Positions 8,619 to 17,065 of a stretch of DNA of 64,000 bases are shown here, one piece after another (the stretch's first letter is position 1; every line of letters starts with the position of its first letter). The position numbers and the translations under genes were made by a program. This DNA is from Rouxiella badensis (GTDB taxonomy: Bacteria; Pseudomonadota; Gammaproteobacteria; Enterobacterales; Enterobacteriaceae): NCBI RefSeq assembly GCF_002093665.1, contig NZ_MRWE01000030.1, forward strand, positions 1 through 64,000, written 5' to 3'. The notes beneath the pieces are model-generated. The model did not search any database. It had not been told where the DNA came from and saw only the letters and a program-made list of their open reading frames with translations.

Positions 8619-9701
8619 TTAGCCTAAAATAAATTCAAAGTTGTCATGCAGGCATATCTGCTGTAGCTGACCGAGCAGCGCCGTGGGCAGAGGAACGCCG
8701 TTTTTGCTGCGTTCACGGTGCTGCCGATTCTCCGGATCGCCCGCCACTAACACCGGGCGTTGCACATCGCTTGGCGAGGTGGCGTGCAGGGTATCGATAA
8801 TCTCGTCGAGGTCCTGCTTAAAACCGTTCTCCGTGCGGAAGGCTTTGGGGTCTAGCACCAGGAAGAAATGGCCAACGTTCGGCATGCCTTCTTTGTCGTT
8901 GGTGGCACCAAACGCTGCACCGGCCAATGGACCCGCGAGTATCTGCGCCAGCATCGCTAAACCATACCCCTTGTGACCCCCGGTTTCCTCTGCACCACCG
9001 ACCGGCGTCAAGCCGCCTTTGGGGGTCTGAAAGATGTTATTTACCGCCAGCGCGCTGTCGGTGACCGGCTGACCGTTTTCATCAATAACCCAGCCTGACG
9101 GCAAAGGTTTGCTATAGAAATCATAAACCTTGACCTTGTTGGCCGCGACAGTGGTGGTGGCCATGTCCAGCACGAAATCGGCGTTTTTTCCGGCCGGGGC
9201 CGAAAAAGCAATCGGATTGGTGCCCAGCACCGCTGAGGCTGCGCCGGTCGGCACCAAAATCGCACCGCGGGTGGTGCTGGTGACCAGGCCTATCAAACCC
9301 TGTGAGGCGGCGTAGCGGGCGTAAAGACCGGCTGCGCCAAAATGGTTGGAGTGACGTACCACCACGGAGGCGAGGCCGAGGGTTTTTGCTTTCTCTACTG
9401 CCGTTTTTATCGCCAGCAGCGACGTGGCGTGGCCCAGAGAGTGGCCGCCGTCAATGACCGCCGTTGCCGGCGTTTCGTTGATAATTTTGGCTCGTGCGGC
9501 TGGTCGCCACTTGCCCGCCTGAAGAAGACGATGATAGTGCGGCAGCATCGAAATACCGTGTGAGTCGATGCCTAATAGGTCGGTTTCAATGATAAGCTCA
9601 GCCGTCTGAGCGGCAATATCATCGGGCATTCCCCAACCGGTCAGAATAATTTCAGTCTGCTTTCTAAGAACCTCAGCTTGAAAAGTGGGTAATTGACGCA
9701 T
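8619..9701 (-). CDS. Malate/L-lactate dehydrogenase family (Ldh2/YbiC-like) oxidoreductase
   Basis: A 360-aa NAD(P)-dependent 2-hydroxyacid dehydrogenase of the Ldh2 family, which is unrelated to classical Rossmann malate dehydrogenases. Typical segments: DLLGIDSHGISMLPHY (42-57), VVVRHSNHFGAAG, TNPIAFSAPA and GHKGYGLAML. Relatives oxidise malate, lactate, sulfolactate, ureidoglycolate or other 2-hydroxy acids, so the substrate is open. It converges on the cluster exporter with 10 bases between stops and diverges from the fusion gene at 10121 across a 419-base AT-rich region. A sensible RBS (GGAGAA) precedes its ATG. It could be part of the upstream pathway, but the opposite orientation argues against it. 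Confidence 0.83.
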   Translation of the reverse strand: MRQLPTFQAEVLRKQTEIILTGWGMPDDIAAQTAELIIETDLLGIDSHGISMLPHYHRLLQAGKWRPAARAKIINETPATAVIDGGHSLGHATSLLAIKTAVEKAKTLGLASVVVRHSNHFGAAGLYARYAASQGLIGLVTSTTRGAILVPTGAASAVLGTNPIAFSAPAGKNADFVLDMATTTVAANKVKVYDFYSKPLPSGWVIDENGQPVTDSALAVNNIFQTPKGGLTPVGGAEETGGHKGYGLAMLAQILAGPLAGAAFGATNDKEGMPNVGHFFLVLDPKAFRTENGFKQDLDEIIDTLHATSPSDVQRPVLVAGDPENRQHRERSKNGVPLPTALLGQLQQICLHDNFEFILG

Positions 9702-10120
9702 TGTTATTTCTCCAGTGTGAATATAATTTTTGTGATAATAAATGAAAGAAATTATTTTCTATTTTTTCTTTAGTGTTTAATTAAGTGAAATATACAGGGC
9801 CGTATTTTTTGTTATTGTTTATTTATTTTTTCTGTGGCCGGTGAACAACCAAGGGGCTGGGCTTTACCCCCCCTAGACATTAGTAGGCACTGCACGTATT
9901 TCCCAAACTAAAAAAATGGCTATCTATTTGTGAATTTTAGAAAAGCGATAGGGCACGAAATCATTGCTTATCTGTTTTTTTATCGTAGCATGAGAATTAG
10001 CTCCATTATCCTGGCTCACGGCTATTGAAACTGACGCTGTATCATTAATGGTACAGAATTATTAATCATTTGAATCATTCTCCACCGGGTGATATCGAAT
10101 TAATCGAATAGGTTATCAAC
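9702..10120. other. 419-base AT-rich divergent intergenic region
   Basis: The region separates the minus-strand Ldh2-family gene from the plus-strand dehydrogenase-aminotransferase fusion and should hold both promoters. No ORF or RNA gene is evident. The only clear structure is the near-perfect palindrome at 10037-10056, annotated separately. The composition is strongly AT-rich, as in xenogeneic-silencer-prone promoters. Confidence 0.6.
10037..10056. promoter_or_regulatory. 20-base near-perfect palindrome, possible operator
   Basis: CTGTATCATTAATGGTACAG matches its own reverse complement at 18 of 20 positions. It lies 64 bases upstream of the GTG start of the fusion gene, a usual place for a repressor or activator site. 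The ends look like LexA half-sites, but the CTGT-to-ACAG spacing is 12 rather than 8, so LexA is unlikely. The cognate regulator is unknown. Confidence 0.4.
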
Positions 10121-12397
10121 GTGTTTGCTATTAAATCCCCCCTTACTTATCTCCATCAACCCGGTTTACGCGCCCACGTTGGTGAATATATTTCTTCACT
10201 GGCTAAGAACATTGCGATTATTACCAGCCAGACGGCATGGAAGTCGGTTAATCCTGAGCTTGAAAACAGCCTTCAGTCGCACAATATTGCCTATCAGGTT
10301 GAATTTCTTAAAGGTGAATGTACCGAAGCGGCGATTGCCGAACATGCTGGCAAAGTAAAAGCGCAGGGGGCCGGAGTTGTATTAGGCATTGGCGGAGGCA
10401 GAGTGCTGGACACCGCGAAGGCGGTAGGCAATCGGCTCGACAACGTTGCCATCATCACGTTCCCGACGATTGCCGCGACCTGCGCAGCCTGGTCACCCGT
10501 GACCGTGTTGTACAACGAAGCCGGTGGGCAGGTGGGCGGCCTGCCGTTGCACCGAATGCCGGAGCGCGTTTTTGTCGATACCGAAGTGATCGCTAAAAGT
10601 GACGTTCGTTATCTCAAGGCCGGTATCGTTGACTCATTGGCTAAATGGTACGAGTTCCGCCCGTATCAGCAGAAAAGCGCAGAAAGCCTGGCGCTCAACT
10701 TCAAGGTGCAGGCGGCGCGCTATGCGGCCGAGGTGTTTGACGAGTTTGGTCGGCAGGCGGTAGAAGACAACCTGCACCACCGCGTGACGCCGGCGTTGAT
10801 TAAAGTTATCGATGCCAACATCGCCGCCGCGGGCATGGCCAACAGCATGCGGGATGAATTCTCGTCGCCGGGCGTGGCGCACGCCATTCATAACCGTCTG
10901 ACCCATCAGCCCGAGGTGCACGACTGGCTGCATGGCGAAAAGGTGGGCTTTGGTCTGCTGGTTCAGTCATATCTTGAAAGCGGCAGTGAAAAAGCCGACG
11001 CAAAACTGGTCGCGCTTTTAAAGCAATTCGATGCCCCGCTGCAACTTCCCGAGCTGCACGGTAATCGTGCCGAGACTCTGCGTGTGATTGCCGAACAGGT
11101 CGAATTCCCGGCTCAGGTTGCTGCACGGTTGCCGTTTGTCTTATCGCCCGCCACGCTGTTGAAGGCGTTGCAGGCAACCGAAAATACGGCTCCCAGCGCG
11201 CTTATCCTGTCCGAACGCATCCAACGGGTGACGGTTTCGGGGATTGCCAAGGCCAAACAGCTTACCGATAGCCTGAAGGAGGCGGGGGTCGATATTTTGG
11301 ATATGACCACGGGCGAACCCGATTTCGACACCCCGAATCACGTCAAGCAGGCGGCCTATGCCGCCATCGAGCGTGGTGAAACCAAATACACGGCGGTGTC
11401 AGGCATCAAGCCTTTGCGTCAGGCGGTGCAGCGCAAACTTCAACGCGAAAACCATCTGGCGTACGACATCGACCAGATTGTTATCGCCAACGGGGCCAAG
11501 CAGATTATCTTTAACACTTTCGCCGCTACGCTGAATAAGGGAGATGAGGTATTAATTCCCGTACCGTTCTGGCCCAGCTTCCCGGATAGCGTGCGTTTTA
11601 ACGGCGGGACACCGGTATTGCTATCCTGCCCGGTTGAGCAGGAATACAAGCTGACGCCCGCACAGCTTGAACAGGCGATAACGCCGCAAACGCGTTGGCT
11701 TGTTTTTAATAACCCCAGTAATCCGAGTGGGGCGGTCTATGATCGGACCGAACTGACGGCGCTAGCGGAGGTTATTCGCCGCCATCCGCAGGTCTGGGTA
11801 TTGCTCGACGAACTCTATGAGCACGTGCTGTTTGACGAGCGCGAGCATCTCGGCCTGCTTAACGTTGCCCCTGACCTGCGCGAGCGTGCGCTATTAGTCG
11901 GCGGTGTCTCTAAAACCTATGCCATGACCGGCTGGCGCATCGGCTACGCTGCGGGTCCGAAAGCGCTGGCGCAGGCGTTGGCGCTGGTGCAACTGCAAAC
12001 GACGTCGGGCGCCAGCTCGGTGAGTCAGGCCGCGGCGGTGGCGGCCTTTGACAGCGGCCTTGACTTCCTTAAGCCTCAGGTCGCCGCCTACCAGTACCGT
12101 CGCGACGTGCTGGTTGACGCGTTGTCGAAAATTGAGGGCCTGAAGCTGCTGTCGCCGCAGGGGGCGTTCTTTGTATTCTGCCAGTGTGAAGGGCTGCTCG
12201 GTCGCCAACGTCCAGACGGCAAAGTTTTAGCCAGCGAGGCGGACGTGGTCGAGTATATTCTTGAGAACGGTGTCTCAGGCGTCGGCGGCAGCACGTACGG
12301 ATTATCGCCTTATTTCCGCCTGTCGATTGCTACCGACAATGCCACCGTGGAAGAGGCAGGGCGGCGCATCACGGCAGCCATTGAGCGGCTGAAATAA
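10121..12397 (+). CDS. Fusion: HcxA-like Fe/Zn alcohol dehydrogenase domain + aspartate-type aminotransferase domain
   Basis: A single 758-aa frame joins two enzymes. Residues 1 to about 355 are a glycerol-dehydrogenase-fold protein resembling E. coli HcxA/YbdH (2-oxo acid reductase), with GIGGGRVLDTAKAVG (89-103), TFPTIAATCAAWS and metal ligands Asp171, His254 and His271. Residues about 365-758 are a class I aminotransferase (aspartate type Ib) with TTGEPDFDTP (396-405), NNPSNPSG (530-537), the PLP lysine in VSKTYAMTGW (Lys598) and GWRIGY. Both active sites look intact and no stop or shift lies at the junction. E. coli has ybdH and the aminotransferase gene ybdL as neighbours, which makes a functional link plausible: one domain could reduce and the other aminate the same 2-oxo acid. 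The start is GTG with only a weak AGG upstream. Confidence 0.85.
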   Translation: MFAIKSPLTYLHQPGLRAHVGEYISSLAKNIAIITSQTAWKSVNPELENSLQSHNIAYQVEFLKGECTEAAIAEHAGKVKAQGAGVVLGIGGGRVLDTAKAVGNRLDNVAIITFPTIAATCAAWSPVTVLYNEAGGQVGGLPLHRMPERVFVDTEVIAKSDVRYLKAGIVDSLAKWYEFRPYQQKSAESLALNFKVQAARYAAEVFDEFGRQAVEDNLHHRVTPALIKVIDANIAAAGMANSMRDEFSSPGVAHAIHNRLTHQPEVHDWLHGEKVGFGLLVQSYLESGSEKADAKLVALLKQFDAPLQLPELHGNRAETLRVIAEQVEFPAQVAARLPFVLSPATLLKALQATENTAPSALILSERIQRVTVSGIAKAKQLTDSLKEAGVDILDMTTGEPDFDTPNHVKQAAYAAIERGETKYTAVSGIKPLRQAVQRKLQRENHLAYDIDQIVIANGAKQIIFNTFAATLNKGDEVLIPVPFWPSFPDSVRFNGGTPVLLSCPVEQEYKLTPAQLEQAITPQTRWLVFNNPSNPSGAVYDRTELTALAEVIRRHPQVWVLLDELYEHVLFDEREHLGLLNVAPDLRERALLVGGVSKTYAMTGWRIGYAAGPKALAQALALVQLQTTSGASSVSQAAAVAAFDSGLDFLKPQVAAYQYRRDVLVDALSKIEGLKLLSPQGAFFVFCQCEGLLGRQRPDGKVLASEADVVEYILENGVSGVGGSTYGLSPYFRLSIATDNATVEEAGRRITAAIERLK

Positions 12398-12408
12398 ACG
12401 CGTAAAAG

Positions 12409-12429
12409 CGCCGCACTTCCTGTGCGGCG
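12409..12429 (+). terminator. GC-rich hairpin after the fusion gene
   Basis: An 8-bp perfect stem CGCCGCAC / GTGCGGCG with a 5-base loop, starting 11 bases after the stop codon. It is followed by TGTATTGTT rather than a clean U-run, so it may be a first, imperfect terminator. Confidence 0.55.
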
Positions 12430-12448
12430 TGTATTGTTAACCCCGATT

Positions 12449-12481
12449 AATGAGTGAGGCAGCGATGCCTCACTCATTTTT
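12449..12481 (+). terminator. Strong intrinsic terminator between convergent genes
   Basis: A 13-bp perfect stem (12449-12461 with 12466-12478) closed by a GCGA tetraloop of the stable GNRA type and followed by a T-run that ends in TTTTTG. It terminates the fusion gene on the plus strand and lies right after the stop of the minus-strand binding protein, where the flank lacks a clean T-run. Confidence 0.85.
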
Positions 12482-12482
12482 G

Positions 12483-14102
12483 TTAATGCTTGCTCACCCA
12501 GACGTCGTAGGCGTTTTCAGGGATCTGTCTGAAGGTACGGAACCCAATGCCGTGTACATAGGACGCGGCGGCAATCTCGTCGTCCGGAGCATAGAGTGGA
12601 ATCACCAGCGCCTGTTGCAGGAGGGCATAGTTCTGCAACTGACTGTAAATGGCTTTACGTTTAGCCTCGTCTAGCGTTTGTGCCGCTTCATTGAGCCATG
12701 CCGAGACTTTGGGATCGTCGGTGCGGCTGTAGTTAATCGCTCCTCCGGCGTTGATCGGCAGGTAATGGTTTTCGATGTCCAGACCGTCGGTATCGTCGTG
12801 GGAATTGGCGATGGAGCCGTAGTTACCGTTTTTGATGTACTGGAAGTAGGTGCCGGGATCGACGTAGCGGATCTTTAGCTCAATCCCTAGACGCTGGCGG
12901 GCCTGCGCCTGTAGCGCCTCCAGCAGCACGTCGCGCTGGTCACGCACCGTCACCTGAGACTGGACAACCAGAATGCTCAGACGTGCGCCGTTTTTGGTAC
13001 GAATGCCGTCTGAGCCCTTGGTCGTCCAGCCTGCTTCATCGAGCAGTTTGTTCGCCAACTGCGGATTGTTGCCGTATTTGCCTTCAATGCTTTTGTCATA
13101 AAGCGGGTCGATGGGCGAAGTAATCCCCCAGCTGTGAATGCGGTGGCCGCGATAAATAGACGTCAGAATACCTGCAACGTCAAGCCCTTGCAGCAGCGCC
13201 TGACGCACGTTCAGCTCCTGCGTTGGGCCATCTTTGACGTTCAAAAACAGCGAGTAAGGCGTGCCGGTATTCGGCGCACTTTGATAGCTATAGTCTGGGT
13301 TGTCAATGAACTCTCCGGCGTCGTTACCGGAGATACCCTCGATGGCATCCACCTGACCGGAGAGCAGTGCACCGGTACGCACCGACGACTCTGGCAGAAT
13401 GCGGTAGGTGATGCTGTTGAGGTAAGCCGGTCCCTGATGCGCAGCATTGCCGGAGGACCAGTGATAGTCCGGGTTACGTACGAAGACAATCTGCTGATTC
13501 TTGTCCCAGCGCTTGAGGATAAAAGGCCCGGTTCCCGCGATATCGGTACCGCCCGACTTCAAATCTGCCGCCTTCCACGAGGACGGAGAAATAAGTTTCA
13601 ACCAGCTAATATAAGACAGGAACGGGCTATAGACCGCCTTGAGGGTGACCACCACGGTATAATCGTCCGGCGTTGCAATATTGGCAATGCGCGAGCCTAT
13701 CACGCACATTGTTGAGCCGGCGCAATAGGTCAGGTTCTGAAGATTTTTAAAGTTCTCGGCAACCGCTGCGGCATTAAATTTCTCGCCGTTCGAAAATTTC
13801 ACGTCCTGGCGTAAATGGAAGGTATAGGTTTTATGGTCTTTACTAATTTCATAGCCGGTTGCCAGCCATGGAATATAGCTGCCGTCGGCTTTACGCGCCA
13901 ACAGCGATTCAAACGCCGCTCGCTGAACTAATTCCACTTTGGTCTGCCCGTTAAACTGTGGATTCAGCGTCGTGGGGTTGGTTTCAATGCCCCAGATAAA
14001 ATCTCCGCCCTGTTGCGGTGTTTGCGGGGAATTATCGGCGGCATAAAGAGGATGGAGGGCGGAAATAACGAGTAAAGAAATTGCACTTATTGAATATTTC
14101 AT
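12483..14102 (-). CDS. Periplasmic peptide/nickel-type ABC substrate-binding protein (SBP_bac_5)
   Basis: A 539-aa extracytoplasmic solute-binding protein of the OppA/DppA family. The N-terminus is a Sec signal peptide (MKYSISAISLLVISALHPLYA, then AADN), followed by the family start GGDFIWGIETNPTTLNPQFNG and the conserved YTFHLRQDVKFSNGEKF. It should capture oligopeptides, nickel chelates or similar ligands for a membrane importer. No permease or ATPase gene is beside it, so it is an orphan that may feed a dpp/opp-type importer elsewhere. It converges on the fusion gene and is followed upstream by a 262-base gap before yebG. Confidence 0.85.
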   Translation of the reverse strand: MKYSISAISLLVISALHPLYAADNSPQTPQQGGDFIWGIETNPTTLNPQFNGQTKVELVQRAAFESLLARKADGSYIPWLATGYEISKDHKTYTFHLRQDVKFSNGEKFNAAAVAENFKNLQNLTYCAGSTMCVIGSRIANIATPDDYTVVVTLKAVYSPFLSYISWLKLISPSSWKAADLKSGGTDIAGTGPFILKRWDKNQQIVFVRNPDYHWSSGNAAHQGPAYLNSITYRILPESSVRTGALLSGQVDAIEGISGNDAGEFIDNPDYSYQSAPNTGTPYSLFLNVKDGPTQELNVRQALLQGLDVAGILTSIYRGHRIHSWGITSPIDPLYDKSIEGKYGNNPQLANKLLDEAGWTTKGSDGIRTKNGARLSILVVQSQVTVRDQRDVLLEALQAQARQRLGIELKIRYVDPGTYFQYIKNGNYGSIANSHDDTDGLDIENHYLPINAGGAINYSRTDDPKVSAWLNEAAQTLDEAKRKAIYSQLQNYALLQQALVIPLYAPDDEIAAASYVHGIGFRTFRQIPENAYDVWVSKH

Positions 14103-14364
14103 AAAGTTCTCATCAAAAGATCAGGCAATTATTCCCGAGGGTGATAAATAAGAAGAGCTAATCATGGTAATTACGGCTTATTCAAAGAGACGGATTATTA
14201 TTGATGAGCGGGTTTTATGAGTAAAATCACAATAATTGCTTAGGAATGAAAATAAAAAGCTTAGGTTTACGTTATTGAGGGTGAGGAATAGAGGTTTTAT
14301 TCCCTGACGCCGGAAATACTTTAGCGCCAGGGAAGGGGGTATTCATTTTCAACGATGATAGCAA
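14103..14364. other. 262-base gap upstream of the binding-protein gene
   Basis: No ORF of note. The sequence adjoining the minus-strand start is AT-rich and probably holds the promoter of the substrate-binding protein. I see no strong palindrome or terminator for yebG here. Confidence 0.4.
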
Positions 14365-14697
14365 TCAGGCGGCTTTTACCGCACGGATTTTCTTCTCGCT
14401 AACGGCATTTTCAGCATCAGGCTGGATTTCTGCTTTGTCTGATTCGGCGTTGGCATCAGCATCAGGAACCTTGCTGGTGCGCAGAATATGCTGAACCGCC
14501 TCTTTCTGCTCGGCAAAGAACAACCCCATGCTTTCTGCCTGCGTTTCGTCTAGCTCAAGGTTACTCTGCAATAACCAGTCTGAGAACGCTTCGGCCATGT
14601 CGAGCATTTTGTCATAGGCATCGGCTTCTTTTTTACTGGCAAAAGTCATTTTTTCTTCACCTTTTCTAACGACAACAAATTTTGTTTCAACAGCCAT
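14365..14697 (-). CDS. yebG: YebG family SOS-induced protein
   Basis: A 110-aa protein beginning MAVETKFVVVRKGEEKMTF, the conserved start of YebG, with DKMLDMAEAFSDWL and ESMGLFFAEQKEAV further on and an acidic, low-complexity C-terminal tail. YebG is a small cytoplasmic protein of the LexA regulon whose biochemical role is not settled. Regulation is visible in the sequence: a LexA box with the ideal CTGT-N8-ACAG core lies 16-31 bases upstream of the ATG. The RBS AAGGAG precedes the start. The C-terminal tail differs in length between species, which is normal. Confidence 0.92.
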   Translation of the reverse strand: MAVETKFVVVRKGEEKMTFASKKEADAYDKMLDMAEAFSDWLLQSNLELDETQAESMGLFFAEQKEAVQHILRTSKVPDADANAESDKAEIQPDAENAVSEKKIRAVKAA

Positions 14698-14710
14698 GGC
14701 TTACTCCTTA

Positions 14711-14730
14711 TACTGTAATTATGTACAGTG
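14711..14730 (-). promoter_or_regulatory. LexA (SOS) box of yebG
   Basis: TACTGTAATTATGTACAGTG contains the palindromic core CTGT-N8-ACAG (14713-14728), the consensus LexA operator, with the common TA flank. It lies directly upstream of yebG, a known SOS gene, so repression by LexA is expected. Confidence 0.88.
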
Positions 14731-15006
14731 TATCAGAGGCGCGTGAAAAGTGCAGCCTCTGATGGCAATTTTTGTGAGGCGAGCAAGGAATTCGCCGACG
14801 GTTCGCCGGGGAGTTGTTGTTAGAAGGAATAACGTCATTCTGGCATTATGTTGGCCTGATTCACCGGCCATTCAACGGATGCCCGGCTTTTTTATGCCTT
14901 TTTAGGGCAGGTGTTTCCATTCTGATTACAAAGACATTATTGTTTATTGCGATAACAATCACTCTATCTCGCGCCCTTGCCCGCGCGACTCGAAGGAATG
15001 AATTTA
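14731..15006. other. Divergent intergenic region between yebG and the hydroxyacid dehydrogenase
   Basis: Together with the SOS box this gap is about 309 bases. It holds short T-rich stretches and the RBS AAGGA (14993-14997) for the next gene. A short frame through it (14814-15050) runs into the dehydrogenase gene in another frame and has no coding features. No RNA gene is recognised. Confidence 0.4.
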
Positions 15007-15945
15007 ATGACCCCACAGATTGCGTTGCTGGTTTTAAATACCCTTACTGAAGAACATCAGGCGAGGGTGGCGCAGGCCTGCGACGCCACCTTTGCGCAGA
15101 CCGACGAATCGCGCGCTACCGCTATTCGGGAGAAGGGCGCTGAATTTAGGGCCGTGCTTACCATTGGGCTGCTTGGCCTGACGCGTGAAGAGATGGAGGC
15201 CATGCCGAAGCTGGAGATTATTTGCTGCATGGGCGCGGGGTACGAAGGCATTGATATTGAGGCCGCCCGAGCGCGCGGCATCGTGGTCGTCAACGGGCGT
15301 GGCACGAATGATAACTGTGCGGCCGACCACGCGATGGGGCTGGTCATTGCCACCGTGCGTAATTTCCGCAGACTCGACAAACTCTGCCGTGACGGCGTCT
15401 GGCGGACCTCCATTCCTCAGCCGACCAACGTGTCGGGTAAACGCATGGGAATTTACGGATTGGGCACCATCGGCGAGAAAATCGCCAGACGCGCGCAGGG
15501 GTTTGATATGGCGATTGGCTATCACAATCGGCGCGCCAAGGCAGACTCGGCCTATCGCTATTTTGATAACCTGCTCGACCTCGCTGCATGGTGCGACATT
15601 CTGGTTTGCGCTGCCCCGGGCGGTGCCGAAACCAAACACAGCATTGATGCTGCGGTGCTGGAAAAACTCGGGCCAGAGGGTTATCTGATTAATATCGGGC
15701 GCGGCAGTTTGGTCGAGACGTCTCTCCTCGCCGCGGCACTGCGCGACGGGGTGATTGCGGGGGCGGGAATCGACGTCTATGAGACCGAACCCCAGCGCCC
15801 CGAGGCATTACTGGACCTCGACAATCTGTTGATTACGCCGCACCTCGCCGGTTGGTCACCTGAGGCGACGCAGGCGCAGCTGAGTCTGTTCCTCGCCAAT
15901 CTTGAGGGGCATTTCACCGGCAGCGGCGTGCTTTCACCGGTCTAA
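15007..15945 (+). CDS. D-isomer-specific 2-hydroxyacid dehydrogenase (glyoxylate/hydroxypyruvate reductase-like)
   Basis: A 312-aa NAD(P)-dependent dehydrogenase that reduces 2-oxo acids such as glyoxylate or hydroxypyruvate. Seen: the Rossmann GLGTIG (151-156), and the catalytic triad in its usual motifs: Arg in INIGRGSLV, Glu in DVYETEP and His in TPHLAGWS. I prefer ATG 15007 (MTPQIALL), 9 bases after AAGGA; the in-frame ATG at 14998 sits too close to that RBS and a farther upstream start adds a non-conserved stretch. It converges with the nitrilase gene (8-base gap). It is distinct from the ghrA gene at 46162, which is its distant paralogue. Physiological substrate uncertain. Confidence 0.87.
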   Translation: MTPQIALLVLNTLTEEHQARVAQACDATFAQTDESRATAIREKGAEFRAVLTIGLLGLTREEMEAMPKLEIICCMGAGYEGIDIEAARARGIVVVNGRGTNDNCAADHAMGLVIATVRNFRRLDKLCRDGVWRTSIPQPTNVSGKRMGIYGLGTIGEKIARRAQGFDMAIGYHNRRAKADSAYRYFDNLLDLAAWCDILVCAAPGGAETKHSIDAAVLEKLGPEGYLINIGRGSLVETSLLAAALRDGVIAGAGIDVYETEPQRPEALLDLDNLLITPHLAGWSPEATQAQLSLFLANLEGHFTGSGVLSPV

Positions 15946-15953
15946 AAAGGCGA

Positions 15954-16952
15954 TTATTCGCCAGGCTTGTCTCCCCGCTCCGGCACTTCCTCGGAGAACC
16001 GGGCGGTAATGGCATCGCGCTCATAGCCTTGTCGCTCGGTCAAAATGTGGTAAAGCTCTGGACGACGGCCGTGGATCCAGCGGCGTCCGGTGCTCATGGC
16101 CATTAACGACAGGTCGAGGCTGGCGCAGACCATCGCGTCGGCTGCCGCGCAGGTTTCGTCAATAATGCGGCCGTAAGGATCTAAAATCATCGCATTGCCG
16201 GTACGCACTTCGTCATCGTCAGCCCCCACGCCGTTGCTGAATAAAATAAACAGTCCGTTGTCGTGGGCACGGGCCGGTAACCAGCGCAGCAGCCATTCCC
16301 GACCGTTCGCGCCTCTAAAGGCGGCGGTAATCTCCTCTTTTCGGCTTTCTCGCTGCTCCCACAGCGCGACCGCAATAGGCTTCATACCGTGAGGGCTGCG
16401 CGAGTGGGTTCCACCGGTCTGATGAGGCGCTAACAGGATATCTGCTCCCAACAGCGCCGTCGCGCGTACGTTTTCGACCAGGTTATTATCCCAGCAGATC
16501 AGTATTCCCACCTTCACGCCCCATGGGGTATCAAAAACCGTGAAGCTGTCGCCGCTGCTGATGGCCGGGTGCTCAAAAGCATGCAGCTTGCGGTGGGCGT
16601 GCAAAGTACCGTCCGGCAGGCAGGCGACGTAGGTATTATAAAGGCGCCCGTCATCCGCGCGCTCAATCAGCCCGGCACCAATCAGCATTTGATGCCTGAT
16701 TGCCAGAGAGCGAATTAATGCCACCGAGGTGCCGGTGTCGAGAGGTTCAGCCAGCGCGTGGACCTGCGCCGACGTCAGTTTGGGCACGTGCCAGTATCCC
16801 GTGATGCACATCTCGGGGAAGGTCAGGATTTTCACGCCCTGAACCGCCGCCTGTTCGATAAATTTCTCCATCATCAATAAGTTGTATTTTTTATTGCCCG
16901 CCTGATGCTGAAACTGTACCACGGCAGCTTTTAAAGACTTTGATTCGCGCAT
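15954..16952 (-). CDS. Carbon-nitrogen hydrolase (nitrilase superfamily)
   Basis: A 332-aa nitrilase-superfamily amidohydrolase. The Glu-Lys-Cys triad is visible: Glu47 in TFPEMCITGY, Lys122 in HAHRKLHAFEH and Cys153 in ILICWDNN. Members cleave amides, carbamoyl amino acids or nitriles; the exact reaction cannot be chosen from sequence, although the amidase-like ICWDNN context and a C-terminal extension resemble amidase or carbamoylputrescine-amidase-like proteins. It is divergent from the LysR gene at 17066 with 113 bases between starts, so that regulator probably controls it. The Shine-Dalgarno AGGAGAA precedes the ATG. Confidence 0.85.
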   Translation of the reverse strand: MRESKSLKAAVVQFQHQAGNKKYNLLMMEKFIEQAAVQGVKILTFPEMCITGYWHVPKLTSAQVHALAEPLDTGTSVALIRSLAIRHQMLIGAGLIERADDGRLYNTYVACLPDGTLHAHRKLHAFEHPAISSGDSFTVFDTPWGVKVGILICWDNNLVENVRATALLGADILLAPHQTGGTHSRSPHGMKPIAVALWEQRESRKEEITAAFRGANGREWLLRWLPARAHDNGLFILFSNGVGADDDEVRTGNAMILDPYGRIIDETCAAADAMVCASLDLSLMAMSTGRRWIHGRRPELYHILTERQGYERDAITARFSEEVPERGDKPGE

Positions 16953-17065
16953 TTCTGTTCTCCTAAGGCAGTGAGAGGGATTATTTACACCGCTAGTAGA
17001 GCAGGGCGGCTGATAACTTTATAATGAAAGCTTTTCGTCTCCTGATAACTTATTGGAATGCAAAA

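Noticed and set aside
10037-10056. Second LexA box upstream of the fusion gene.
   Set aside because: CTGT and ACAG are present, but their spacing is 12 bases, not the 8 required for LexA.
14814-15050. Plus-strand frame of 78 codons upstream of the hydroxyacid dehydrogenase gene.
   Set aside because: It has no plausible RBS, reads into the dehydrogenase gene in a different frame and shows no coding features.
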